NCBI GenBank assembly: GCA_000814665.1
Contig: JWIH01000025.1
Coordinates: 248,001-312,000, forward strand
Reading direction: 5' to 3'
From: Pseudoalteromonas flavipulchra NCIMB 2033 = ATCC BAA-314
Lineage (GTDB): Bacteria; Pseudomonadota; Gammaproteobacteria; Enterobacterales; Alteromonadaceae
DNA: 64,000 nt
Below, piece after piece: positions 24,519 to 32,654 of this stretch. Position 1 is the stretch's first letter; each line of letters begins with the position of its first letter. Made by a program: the position numbers and the translations under genes. The notes under the pieces were generated by a model, which saw only the letters and a list, made by a program, of their open reading frames with translations, did no database searches and was not told the DNA's origin.

Positions 24519-25609
24519 TATGCCTCTTGTTTTTGGTTTTGGTCCAGTAGGTTGTATTTTTTCAAATAACCTCTCAGTTGATGATACGTCAAACCAAGGT
24601 TTTGTGCAGTTTTCTTTTGATTAAATTGACTAAATTCAAGCGCCTTTTGCAGCATTGTGATTTCATAGTCGTTGGAAAGCGATTTTAAATCACAAGGGAA
24701 GTCGAATTCGAGGGCAGGATCTGCCTGTTGTTCGTTATTTGGTTGCGCTGCAGGCAAAGGCTCAACTTTATGAGTGGCTGAAGTCGCTGGCTGGGCGCTT
24801 GACGCTTTGATCCGTTGACTCGGCCTAAATGGGCTAGCAAAGGGGTCAAACACAATATCATGAACCGGAATTTGGTCATTGCCATGACGATATAAACTAC
24901 GCTCCACCACATTTTTGAGCTCTCGTACATTACCGGGCCACGGGTAATCAAGCAGTTTCTCGATGGCTTTGCGGGTAAAGCCGCTAAATAACTCCCATCC
25001 TAAATCCCGAGCCATATTTATCGCAAAATGTTCGGCCAATAATAAGATGTCTTCTTTTCTTGCTCTTAATGGCGGTAAGGTGATGACGTCAAATGCGAGG
25101 CGGTCCAATAAGTCGTGTCTGAACTCTCCTGCATCGGCAAGAGAGGGGAGATCTTCATTGGTAGCGCATACCAGTCGAGTATCTACTTTTACGGTTTGCT
25201 TGCCGCCAACTCGCTCGAACTCGCCGTATTCAATTACACGCAAGAGCTTTTCTTGCACCATTGCAGAAGTGTTGGCTAACTCATCCAAAAACAGTGTGCC
25301 ACTGTTAGCGCGTTCAAATCGACCTTCATGGCGCTTGCTTGCACCAGTAAAGGCACCACTTTCGTGACCAAATAACTCACTCTCTAAGAGGTTTTCGTTT
25401 AGGGCTGCGCAGTTTAGTTTGACGTATTCCTGATCCCACCGCTCTGAGAGATAATGCAAACGTGCCGCAATTAACTCTTTACCTGTGCCACGCTCGCCAA
25501 TAATAAGCACGGGCTTTTCTAAAGGAGCAAGCTGTGAAACCTTGTCTAGTACAGCTAAAAAGCTGTCAGATTGGCCTAATAAATTATCCTGTTGGCGAAA
25601 ACGGCTCAT
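24518..25609 (-). CDS. pspF: Psp operon transcriptional activator PspF
   Basis: 363 residues, somewhat longer than E. coli PspF (about 325). Sigma-54 activator that lacks a receiver domain and is held inactive by PspA. Walker A GERGTGKE (38-45), sigma-54 contact loop GAFTGA (85-90), Walker B GTLFLDELANTS, and a Fis-type helix-turn-helix at the C-terminus (KTAQNLGLTYHQLRGYLKKY). The extra length is a polar, proline- and alanine-rich linker at about 265-310. It is divergent from pspA, and its stop overlaps the sapA start, so pspF heads the sap operon. Confidence 0.95.
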   Translation of the reverse strand: MSRFRQQDNLLGQSDSFLAVLDKVSQLAPLEKPVLIIGERGTGKELIAARLHYLSERWDQEYVKLNCAALNENLLESELFGHESGAFTGASKRHEGRFERANSGTLFLDELANTSAMVQEKLLRVIEYGEFERVGGKQTVKVDTRLVCATNEDLPSLADAGEFRHDLLDRLAFDVITLPPLRARKEDILLLAEHFAINMARDLGWELFSGFTRKAIEKLLDYPWPGNVRELKNVVERSLYRHGNDQIPVHDIVFDPFASPFRPSQRIKASSAQPATSATHKVEPLPAAQPNNEQQADPALEFDFPCDLKSLSNDYEITMLQKALEFSQFNQKKTAQNLGLTYHQLRGYLKKYNLLDQNQKQEA

Positions 25610-25729
25610 ATTGCCTAACTCTTAGTGGTTTTTACTAATAACTAGTGTATTTCAAAAAAAGGGATAACTAAAGGCTTTTTAAAAATAAAATAACCTTATG
25701 ATTTTATTGTGTTTTTAATTTTGTTAAAG

Positions 25730-25746
25730 TTGGCAAGCTATTTGAT
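25730..25746 (+). promoter_or_regulatory. Sigma-54 promoter of the psp operon
   Basis: TTGGCAAGCTATTTGAT matches the RpoN -24/-12 pattern with correct GG-to-G spacing and lies 46 bases before pspA. PspF, encoded divergently, is the expected activator. ACTAGTGTATTTC at 25641-25653 may be part of an upstream PspF site; that part is a guess. Confidence 0.8.
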
Positions 25747-25791
25747 ACATAGAAGTAAGCAATTTAGCTATTAACCAAAGAGGTAACCACT

Positions 25792-26451
25792 ATGGGAATT
25801 TTTTCTCGTTTTGCAGACATAGTGAATTCTAATATCAATGCTATTTTGGATAAAGCCGAAGATCCAGAAAAAATGGTTCGCCTAATTATCCAAGAAATGG
25901 AAGATACACTAGTCGAAGTAAGATCGACCTCAGCAAAAACACTCGCTGAGAAAAAGGAGTTAACACGCCGTCTAGATCAGCTAAAAGCACAGGTAGATGA
26001 TTGGCAAACCAAAGCAGAGCTTGCACTAAGTAAAGAACGTGAAGATTTAGCACGTGCTGCTTTACTTGAAAAGCAAAAGTCTGCGGAGGATGTTGCAGCC
26101 CTTGAAAAAGAGCTAGAGCATGTAGACACGCACATTGAAAAGCTGCAGCAAGAAGTCAGTACATTACAAGATAAACTGGCCGACGCAAAAGCGCGCCAAA
26201 AAGCGATTGTACTACGCCAGCGCTCAGCAGAATCTCGTTTAGAGGTGAAAAAGGCACTCGACAGCAGTAAAGTAGATGATGCCCTAAATCGCTTTGAACG
26301 TTATGAGAGCAAAATCGATGGCCTAGAGTCACAAATCGAATCTTACGATCTAGGTAAGAAATCTTTAGCGGATGAGATTGCTGATCTGCAAAAGAACGAA
26401 AAGATTGACGATGAGCTTGAACAGCTGAAAAAGAAAATGGCTGAAAAGTGA
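25792..26451 (+). CDS. pspA: Phage shock protein A
   Basis: 219 residues, almost wholly coiled coil, as in the PspA/Vipp1/ESCRT-III family. Begins MGIFSRFADIVNSNINAILDKAEDPEKM, whose N-terminal amphipathic helix binds damaged membrane. In the cytoplasm PspA binds and inhibits PspF; under envelope stress it assembles on the inner membrane to keep the proton gradient. Ribosome binding site AAAGAGGTAACC. First gene of pspABC-ycjXF. Confidence 0.96.
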   Translation: MGIFSRFADIVNSNINAILDKAEDPEKMVRLIIQEMEDTLVEVRSTSAKTLAEKKELTRRLDQLKAQVDDWQTKAELALSKEREDLARAALLEKQKSAEDVAALEKELEHVDTHIEKLQQEVSTLQDKLADAKARQKAIVLRQRSAESRLEVKKALDSSKVDDALNRFERYESKIDGLESQIESYDLGKKSLADEIADLQKNEKIDDELEQLKKKMAEK

Positions 26452-26459
26452 AAATAGTC

Positions 26460-26482
26460 GCACCTACTGTCAGGGTAGGTGC
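26460..26482 (+). promoter_or_regulatory. Hairpin between pspA and pspB
   Basis: GCACCTAC, seven-base loop, GTAGGTGC, perfect stem, no T-run. It could protect the pspA message or reduce read-through so that PspA exceeds PspB and PspC. Confidence 0.5.
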
Positions 26483-26528
26483 TAACCAACTACAATAATA
26501 ACAGCTAGGTTGAAGGCAGGAGAAGATT

Positions 26529-26762
26529 ATGTTTGACGCAGAAGTTTTGATGGCTCCGTTGATTATTTTTATGGTCATAGTGGCACCACTTTGGTTAATT
26601 TTGCACTACCGTAGCAAAAAGCAAGTAAGCCAAGGGTTAAGTGAACACGAGCATCGTCAGCTTATCGAATTAGCCAGCAAGGCAGAAAAAATGGCAGATC
26701 GTGTTGAAACGTTAGAAGCTTTACTTGATCAAGAGTCACCACAATGGAGACGCAAGTTATGA
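26529..26762 (+). CDS. pspB: Phage shock protein B
   Basis: 77 residues. One N-terminal membrane helix (about 6-24, ending IVAPLWLILHY) and a cytoplasmic leucine-zipper-like tail (RQLIELASKAEKMADRVETLEALL). With PspC it senses membrane stress and draws PspA from PspF. Ribosome binding site GCAGGAGAAG. Its stop TGA overlaps the pspC ATG. Confidence 0.94.
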   Translation: MFDAEVLMAPLIIFMVIVAPLWLILHYRSKKQVSQGLSEHEHRQLIELASKAEKMADRVETLEALLDQESPQWRRKL

Positions 26763-27160
26763 GTAGACTAAAGCGAGAGCTATATCGTGACCCAAGTCGC
26801 GGCAAGGTAGCCGGAGTATGCGCAGGTCTTAGCGATTACTTCAACATGGAGTTATGGCTTGTTAGGATTTTATTCATCACAGCCGTGCTATTATCTGGTG
26901 GTCCATTATTTATCGTCGTGTATGTGGCATGCTGGTTTATTTTAGATAAACGTGAAGTGACACCAAACCGTTCGCTTGATGCGAAAGATGAGGATAAAGT
27001 ATCGGTGAAGTTTAAGGTGTGGCAAAAAGGCGAGCCGCCAAGACAGGCACTTTATGACCTAAAAGACAGATTATCACGACTTGATGGTCGCATTCAGAAC
27101 ATGGAACGCTACGTAACTTCCCCTGAATTTACGGTTAGCAGAGAAATTGACAAGCTATAA
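26759..27160 (+). CDS. pspC: Phage shock protein C
   Basis: 133 residues from the ATG at 26759 that overlaps the pspB stop (ATGA); a five-residue longer form is possible but lies inside pspB. PspC domain at the N-terminus (KRELYRDPSRGKVAGVCAGLSDYFNMELWLVRILF) followed by a membrane helix (LSGGPLFIVVYVACWFIL) and a cytoplasmic or periplasmic helical tail. Inner-membrane sensor that works with PspB. Confidence 0.94.
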   Translation: MSRLKRELYRDPSRGKVAGVCAGLSDYFNMELWLVRILFITAVLLSGGPLFIVVYVACWFILDKREVTPNRSLDAKDEDKVSVKFKVWQKGEPPRQALYDLKDRLSRLDGRIQNMERYVTSPEFTVSREIDKL

Positions 27161-27178
27161 GGCGGTATTGGCCGCCTT
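27159..27178 (+). promoter_or_regulatory. Hairpin between pspC and ycjX
   Basis: AAGGCGG and CCGCCTT around a six-base loop, followed by TTTTCTT about seven bases later. A partial terminator is possible; the next gene starts 31 bases on. Confidence 0.5.
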
Positions 27179-27208
27179 GGCATTTTCTTGAGGGGCACTT
27201 TTCTACTT

Positions 27209-28621
27209 ATGACTACGTCACGTTTTCGAACCCCATCTTCCCTAGATAAGTTAAAACAACAAGCCAAAAAAACGCTCCACCGCTCTTTTGATAAGCATAT
27301 CAAGCTTGCCGTAACCGGGTTTAGTGGCAGCGGAAAAACCGCATTTATCACTGCTCTTATCAAGCATCTGACTACACAAACGAGCACCGACAACTTACCG
27401 TTTTTAGATGTCGTGAGTGAAGGTCGTCTTGTTGCGTGTCGTCCTGAGCCGCAGAAGGCACTGGCGGTACCAACTTTTGACTATCAGCAAGCAATAACTT
27501 GTTTGTTGGAAGAGCCGCCAACATGGCCTGCGTCAACCAAACGTATCAACACCTTAACCCTAGCGTTTAGGTATCATAGTGAACGCGGACTCAAACAGCA
27601 CTTAGCGCAAACCCATACACTATACCTTGAACTATATGATTACCCAGGTGAATGGTTAATGGACTTGCCGCTACTTAAAATGACTTTCCCCGAGTGGTGT
27701 GAGCAGCAATTTGCATTATTAAATAAACCTAAATATCAGCCATTTGCACAAACGTTCTTACAGCTCCTCGAGCAGTTTGATGGTACTGAAGCGGTGGATG
27801 AAAGTAAGCTGAAAATGCTTGCACAAAGTTACCATGCGCTTTTAGCGCAGCTGCAGCGGGACACTCGTTTATCTAACTTGCAACCTGGCCGAGCGTTGAT
27901 CCCGGGTGACCTTGAAGGAGCGCCAATATTGCTGTTTTTCCCGGTACAAGTTCACCCAAACGACATTACCGAGCATTCACAATATCAACAGCTTGTGGAG
28001 CGTTTTGAAGCCTATAAAAAGCAAGTGATCGCGCCATTTTACAAAGATTACTTTTGCCAGTTTGACCGCCAAGTCGTGTTAGTTGATCTATTGGGTAGCT
28101 TAAGTGATGGCTATGACACACTGAAAGAGCAAGAAGTTGCGTTAAAGCAGATCCTCGCCATGTTTTCTCATGGTAAAAGTGGCTTTTTGTCTCGTTTATT
28201 TAACCCAAAAATAGATAAGGTGCTATTTGCCGCCAACAAATGTGATGGTGTCTTGAACGAGCAGCAGACCAATTTGACAAGGTTGTTAAATGAAATGCTG
28301 GTGGACAGTGCCAATGAGCTTCGCTTTAACGGGGTAACCGTGGATACGATGTCTCTTTCTTCGGTGAGAAGTGTTGAGTCGAGGGCAGTGAAAGAGGGGA
28401 CGCAAGATGTGCAATGTATCTACGGCAAGCCAGTCGGCGAGCAGCAGTTTATTAATTATGTGCCACCAACCCCGCCTGATCACGTTCCAAAAGCGCAGGC
28501 TTGGCCTCAAAATGGGTTTGAGTTTTTAGCGTTTGAGCCGCTACCTGCGAGGCAAGGAAACTTATCGCATATCAGGCTTGATCATGCTTTGCAGTTCTTA
28601 ATTGGAGATAAATTAAGATGA
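27209..28621 (+). CDS. ycjX: YcjX family P-loop GTPase-like protein
   Basis: 470 residues from ATG at 27209; an upstream TTG at 27188 is in frame but less likely. DUF463 family, regularly found downstream of pspABC. A nucleotide-binding loop GFSGSGKT is at about residue 37-44 and VLVDLLGSLSDGYD suggests the Walker B/G3 region near 286. Reported in other bacteria as a stress-induced, GTP-binding member of the Psp regulon; its exact job is unknown. It overlaps ycjF by four bases (ATGA). Confidence 0.9.
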   Translation: MTTSRFRTPSSLDKLKQQAKKTLHRSFDKHIKLAVTGFSGSGKTAFITALIKHLTTQTSTDNLPFLDVVSEGRLVACRPEPQKALAVPTFDYQQAITCLLEEPPTWPASTKRINTLTLAFRYHSERGLKQHLAQTHTLYLELYDYPGEWLMDLPLLKMTFPEWCEQQFALLNKPKYQPFAQTFLQLLEQFDGTEAVDESKLKMLAQSYHALLAQLQRDTRLSNLQPGRALIPGDLEGAPILLFFPVQVHPNDITEHSQYQQLVERFEAYKKQVIAPFYKDYFCQFDRQVVLVDLLGSLSDGYDTLKEQEVALKQILAMFSHGKSGFLSRLFNPKIDKVLFAANKCDGVLNEQQTNLTRLLNEMLVDSANELRFNGVTVDTMSLSSVRSVESRAVKEGTQDVQCIYGKPVGEQQFINYVPPTPPDHVPKAQAWPQNGFEFLAFEPLPARQGNLSHIRLDHALQFLIGDKLR

Positions 28622-29643
28622 CAGATCAGACAAAATCTTACCAAGGCTCGGGTAGGCGCTTAAACATCGATACTGAACGCCAAGATGAGTCTCAACATTT
28701 GGGTGGTGAAGGCAAAGTTCTCGGCAACGAGCTGGTTGTGAGTGAAAGCCTTGATGCTGTGCCTGAACCCGAGTTACCGAAAATTGAACGTATTTACGAA
28801 TCGCCTTGGCGATTTGGGTTTAAGCAGTGCTTTTTGCTTGCGCTATTAATACTTATCATTGTGGAAGCTGCACTGACCTTAATAGAGAGCTATGAGCAAA
28901 ATATTCTGCTGTTTAGTCTATACACCACCGTGTTGTCTCTTGGTTTATTGGCGCTATTTAAATTCTTATTTTCAGAAGTCATCGCACTTAGCAAGCTTAA
29001 ACAACATCAGCAAATTAAGCATGATGCCCAGCGCTTATTACAGAGTGACCAAATTGGCGAGGCGCGAGCTTGGCTTGCGCCACTATTAAAAGCGCATCCA
29101 GAGCAAAAGGTTGCCGCATTTGAAGAGGCATTACAGCCTCACCACACAGACAAAGAAGTCATCACTTTATATGGAAAAACCTTGCTCCGAGGCCAAGATG
29201 CTGAAGCTAAAAAGCTAATTCAAGAGCATGCGACAACATCGGCGCTCTTAGTTGCTTTAAGTCCACTTGCACTTGTGGATATGCTGGCGGTGCTTTGGCG
29301 CGGAGTCGTGCTGGTGGAAAAGATCAGCAAACATTATGGTATTCGATTAGCGTATCGCAGCCGTATCACCTTGTACAAAATGTTGTTGAAGCAAATGGTA
29401 TTTGTTGGCGCAAGTGAACTGGTAAGCGACCTTGCTGCGACCAGTGTGGGGGCTGAATTACTTGGCAAGCTTTCTACCCGTTCGGCACAGGGTCTAAGTG
29501 CTGGGATATTTACAGCCCGCTTGGGCTACAAGGCGATGGAACTTTGTCGACCATTGCCACGTTTGGAGCACAAACAAAGTCTTTTGAAAAATGCGATTAG
29601 CTCAGTTGTAGATGTGCTATTAAGGCGTAGCAAAAAAGATTAA
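28618..29643 (+). CDS. ycjF: YcjF family inner-membrane protein (DUF697)
   Basis: 341 residues. Two membrane helices at about 68-88 (FLLALLILIIVEAALTLIES) and 95-115, then a cytoplasmic region and the DUF697 domain with VDMLAVLWRGVVLVEKIS and the glycine-rich YGIRLAYRSRITLYKMLL. The gene begins within the ycjX stop. It completes the psp operon. Function not established. Confidence 0.9.
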   Translation: MTDQTKSYQGSGRRLNIDTERQDESQHLGGEGKVLGNELVVSESLDAVPEPELPKIERIYESPWRFGFKQCFLLALLILIIVEAALTLIESYEQNILLFSLYTTVLSLGLLALFKFLFSEVIALSKLKQHQQIKHDAQRLLQSDQIGEARAWLAPLLKAHPEQKVAAFEEALQPHHTDKEVITLYGKTLLRGQDAEAKKLIQEHATTSALLVALSPLALVDMLAVLWRGVVLVEKISKHYGIRLAYRSRITLYKMLLKQMVFVGASELVSDLAATSVGAELLGKLSTRSAQGLSAGIFTARLGYKAMELCRPLPRLEHKQSLLKNAISSVVDVLLRRSKKD

Positions 29644-29679
29644 ACGGCAACAATTTTATACACCTCTTTAAGTAAAACT

Positions 29680-29705
29680 GGCTAGTCACAATAAGTGAAC
29701 TAGCC
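29680..29705 (+). promoter_or_regulatory. Hairpin after ycjF
   Basis: GGCTAGTCAC pairs with GTGAACTAGCC (one bulged A) over five bases. It lacks a T-run, so it is either an RNA end structure of the psp operon or an operator for the next gene. Confidence 0.45.
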
Positions 29706-29833
29706 GTCTCCCCATCTGGCATGCTTGTCTATTTTTCTAAACTGCCCTACATATTGGTTATTACACAAAAACGACGCTAATCAATTCACTACCATGTTTA
29801 TTTGATTGGCAATAATAAAATCAGCAGGCAAGT

Positions 29834-31012
29834 ATGAAAAAATTAAGAGATGACAGTCAGTGTATTCACGGACCCAATCATTTTGATGACCCACATGGGG
29901 CGTTAACCGCTCCTTTGTATCAAACCTCAACATTCCACTTTAAAGATGCAGCGCAAGGAGCCGCACGGTTCGCTGGTGAAGAGCCCGGTTATATCTATAC
30001 TCGCTTAGGCAACCCTACGACCCGAGAGCTAGAAGAAAAAGTCGCTCGACTTGAGGGAATGGAAGATGCTGCGGCGACCGCCACTGGCATGGGTGCCGTT
30101 TCTGCATCGGTGCTGAGCTTTTTACAGCAAGGCGATCATATGATTGCATCAAGCGCATTGTATGGCTGTAGCTTCGCACTATTTGCGCATATGTTGCCTA
30201 AATTTGGTATTGAGGTGTCATTTATTGACTTAACCGATGAGCAAGCGCTACGTGATGCGGTACAGGAAAATACAAAACTATTGTTTGCCGAAACGCCGAT
30301 CAATCCCAACATGACGGTATTAGATCTGAAAATGTTAGGGGAGATCGCGAAACAGCACGAGCTCTTGTTTGTCGTTGACAATACCTTTATGACGCCGCTT
30401 TTACAAAAGCCTGTGAATTATGGTGCTGATCTTATTGTGCATAGCGCAACCAAGTACCTAAATGGTCATGGGGATGTGGTAGCAGGGCTCGTGTGCGGTT
30501 CAAAAGAGCACATAGAGCTTATCAAATTAACCGTGTTAAAAGACATTGGCGCTACAATCAGTCCTCATGATGCCTGGTTAATCAATCGAGGATTGAAAAC
30601 CTTAGCTTTGCGTGTACAACGTCACTGTCAAAGCGCACAAACGGTAGCAGAGTTCCTAGAAGCACACCCTAAAGTGAATAAAGTCTACTACCCAGGTTTA
30701 CCTTCGCATCCTGGTTACCAATTTCTTGGTGAACAGATGAAAGGAGCAGGTGGGGTAATTGCTTTTGAAATCAACGGCTCGCTAGAGCAGGGTGAACAAT
30801 TTATCAATGCGACTGAGCTGTGTACGTTAGCGGTAAGTCTAGGTGACCCAGAAACGCTCATTCAACATCCGGCATCAATGACACACTCTCCTTATACACA
30901 AGAGGAAAGGTTAGCTGCGGGAATTTCTGATGGACTAATTCGGATTTCAGTGGGGCTTGAAGACGTAGAAGATATTATTGACGATCTGAAGCAGGCGTTT
31001 AACAAAATATAA
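29834..31012 (+). CDS. Methionine gamma-lyase type PLP enzyme
   Basis: 392 residues of the Cys/Met metabolism PLP family. The PLP lysine is in SATKYLNGHGD (Lys207). The active-site pair Tyr110-Gly-Cys112 (LYGCSFALF) matches the cysteine that marks methionine gamma-lyases; cystathionine gamma-synthases and beta-lyases usually lack it. The expected reaction splits methionine into methanethiol, 2-oxobutyrate and ammonia. Single gene with its own terminator. Cystathionine gamma-lyase remains an alternative. Confidence 0.83.
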   Translation: MKKLRDDSQCIHGPNHFDDPHGALTAPLYQTSTFHFKDAAQGAARFAGEEPGYIYTRLGNPTTRELEEKVARLEGMEDAAATATGMGAVSASVLSFLQQGDHMIASSALYGCSFALFAHMLPKFGIEVSFIDLTDEQALRDAVQENTKLLFAETPINPNMTVLDLKMLGEIAKQHELLFVVDNTFMTPLLQKPVNYGADLIVHSATKYLNGHGDVVAGLVCGSKEHIELIKLTVLKDIGATISPHDAWLINRGLKTLALRVQRHCQSAQTVAEFLEAHPKVNKVYYPGLPSHPGYQFLGEQMKGAGGVIAFEINGSLEQGEQFINATELCTLAVSLGDPETLIQHPASMTHSPYTQEERLAAGISDGLIRISVGLEDVEDIIDDLKQAFNKI

Positions 31013-31030
31013 CTGTAATTTAATTTTTAC

Positions 31031-31056
31031 AAAGGGGCTGGGTTTGGCCCCTTTTT
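31031..31056 (+). terminator. Terminator after the methionine gamma-lyase gene
   Basis: AAAGGGGC, eight-base loop, GCCCCTTTTT. Confidence 0.9.
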
Positions 31057-31267
31057 ACTATGCGTGTAATATTAATTTTACGCGAGTGTATTTTATTGTT
31101 TACGAAAGTGCTTGTTGTGCGAAATGTGATAAACGTGCTCACTATTAAACTTTCCTTCACTTTTACTTAGTATCAAAGTCACAAGTTGAAGCGCTCCGAA
31201 CCATCAACAGGACAGCAATTGAAATTGCAAGATCATCAACTCGGGGTGAAGTAAGTGAGAATGTAAA

Positions 31268-32065
31268 ATGGCTAAAGCAAGTAAATATGTATCTAAGCAG
31301 CCAGATGAAAATGGTGTTATCGCTTGGACAGATGAAGAGAATCAAATTTGGTCAGAGTTAGTTGCACGTCAGCTAGCGTGTATCGAAGGCAAAGCTTGTG
31401 ATGAATATTTGGCAGGCCTTGAGAAAATTAACTTACCAAAAGACCGCATTCCACAACTAAGTGAGTTAAACGAAGCACTAGCGAAAGAAACGGGTTGGCA
31501 GGTAGCGCCAGTGCCCGCACTGATTGATTTTGATGAGTTCTTTCGATTGCTTGCCAACAAGCAGTTTCCTGTAGCGACCTTTATTCGCTCAAGAGAAGAG
31601 TTTGATTACCTGCAAGAACCAGATATCTTCCATGAGATTTTTGGCCATTGTGCAATGCTAACGAATCCAGCATTCGCCGAGTTTACACACAAGTATGGTC
31701 AGCTAGGCTATGCCGCGGAGAAGAAAGACCGTGTATACCTTGCACGCTTATACTGGTTTACCGTCGAATTCGGTTTGATGCAAACAGAGCAAGGTCTGCG
31801 TATTTATGGTGGCGGTGTGCTGTCAAGTCCAGGTGAGACTCAATATGTTTACTCTGACAAACCAGAAATTAATCCGCTTAACGTGTTAGATGTGTTACGT
31901 ACACCTTATCGCATCGACATTATGCAACCTGTTTACTATACAATTAACTCAATCAACGACTTATTTGAGATCTCTAAAATGGATATCATGTCGCTGGTTG
32001 AACAAGCAAAAGAGCTAGGGTTATTTGAACCTAAGTTTCCGCCAAAAGAAAAACTAGCAAGTTAA
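31268..32065 (+). CDS. phhA: Phenylalanine-4-hydroxylase
   Basis: 265 residues, the bacterial monomeric size. It hydroxylates phenylalanine to tyrosine using Fe(II), oxygen and tetrahydrobiopterin-type cofactor. The iron ligands are in FHEIFGHC (His122, His127) with the third, a Glu, in WFTVEFGLM. YGGGVLSSPGE is a further family signature. phhB follows after 10 bases and recycles the cofactor. The 255-base gap upstream presumably holds the promoter; I could not place a regulator site. Confidence 0.96.
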   Translation: MAKASKYVSKQPDENGVIAWTDEENQIWSELVARQLACIEGKACDEYLAGLEKINLPKDRIPQLSELNEALAKETGWQVAPVPALIDFDEFFRLLANKQFPVATFIRSREEFDYLQEPDIFHEIFGHCAMLTNPAFAEFTHKYGQLGYAAEKKDRVYLARLYWFTVEFGLMQTEQGLRIYGGGVLSSPGETQYVYSDKPEINPLNVLDVLRTPYRIDIMQPVYYTINSINDLFEISKMDIMSLVEQAKELGLFEPKFPPKEKLAS

Positions 32066-32075
32066 GGAATTATCA

Positions 32076-32417
32076 ATGTCTGATTTAAGTGCACAAAAAT
32101 GTGAAGCGTGTCGTGCGGATGCGCCTAAAGTATCAGATGAAGAACTAGCGGTTCTAATCAAACAGATCCCTGATTGGGTACCTGAAGTACGCGATGGTAT
32201 TATGCAGCTTGAGCGTGTTTACAAGTTTAAAAACTTTAAACAAGCAATTGCGTTCACAAACAAGGTGGGCGATATGGCTGAAGAAGAAGGCCATCACCCA
32301 GGTCTTCTTACCGAGTGGGGTAAAGTGACGGTAACGTGGTGGAGTCATTCTATTAAAGGTCTTCATAAAAACGATTTTATCTGTGCCGCTAAAACCGACG
32401 AAGTATTCGCAAAGTAG
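32076..32417 (+). CDS. phhB: Pterin-4a-carbinolamine dehydratase
   Basis: 113 residues, normal size. It dehydrates the 4a-hydroxypterin released by PhhA. Active-site histidines in EEGHHPGLL and the following VTVTWWSHSIKGLHKNDF segment are the family signature. Cotranscribed with phhA. Confidence 0.96.
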   Translation: MSDLSAQKCEACRADAPKVSDEELAVLIKQIPDWVPEVRDGIMQLERVYKFKNFKQAIAFTNKVGDMAEEEGHHPGLLTEWGKVTVTWWSHSIKGLHKNDFICAAKTDEVFAK

Positions 32418-32510
32418 GTCGACATTTATGTCGACAAATATCGGTAAGGTAAATGTCGGCAAATATCGCTAAGGTAAATATCGACAACCCCATGTCATAT
32501 TTCGACCTAC
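32414..32510. repeat. 25-bp tandem repeats inside an inverted-repeat frame
   Basis: Two 25-base units (32428-32452 and 32453-32477, differing at two positions) and a partial third (from 32478) follow the phhB stop. The block opens with a perfect 18-base palindrome (GTCGACAT, TT, ATGTCGAC; 32418-32435) and is framed by GTAGGTCG (32414-32421) and CGACCTAC (32503-32510). As RNA it would fold into nested stems ahead of the phhB terminator. Origin unknown. Confidence 0.85.
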
Positions 32511-32515
32511 AAAAT

Positions 32516-32546
32516 AAAAACGGCGCTAAACAAGCGCCGTTTTTAT
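32516..32546. terminator. Terminator after phhB
   Basis: AAAAACGGCGCT, short loop, AGCGCCGTTTTT; works in either direction. Confidence 0.92.
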
Positions 32547-32617
32547 TCATCATTTAGGATAAAAGCCAAGAAAAGGTTTGTCTTTTCATTTTCCAACCAA
32601 ATACAACTAGCGTTAGC

Positions 32618-32639
32618 AGAAATAGATTAATCTATTTCT
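32618..32639. repeat. 22-bp perfect palindrome
   Basis: AGAAATAGATT followed directly by its reverse complement AATCTATTTCT, just past the end of the Yip1-type gene. It could act as a second terminator or cruciform/protein site for the convergent pair. Confidence 0.6.
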
Positions 32640-32654
32640 TATCCTGCCCTCAGG

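Noticed and set aside
31110..31140. CRP-like half sites (GTGAT ... TCAC) upstream of phhA
   Set aside because: The spacing does not fit the 22-bp CRP palindrome.
32428..32490. CRISPR array or attachment site at the 25-bp repeats
   Set aside because: No spacers and no integrase or tRNA nearby; contiguous tandem units only.
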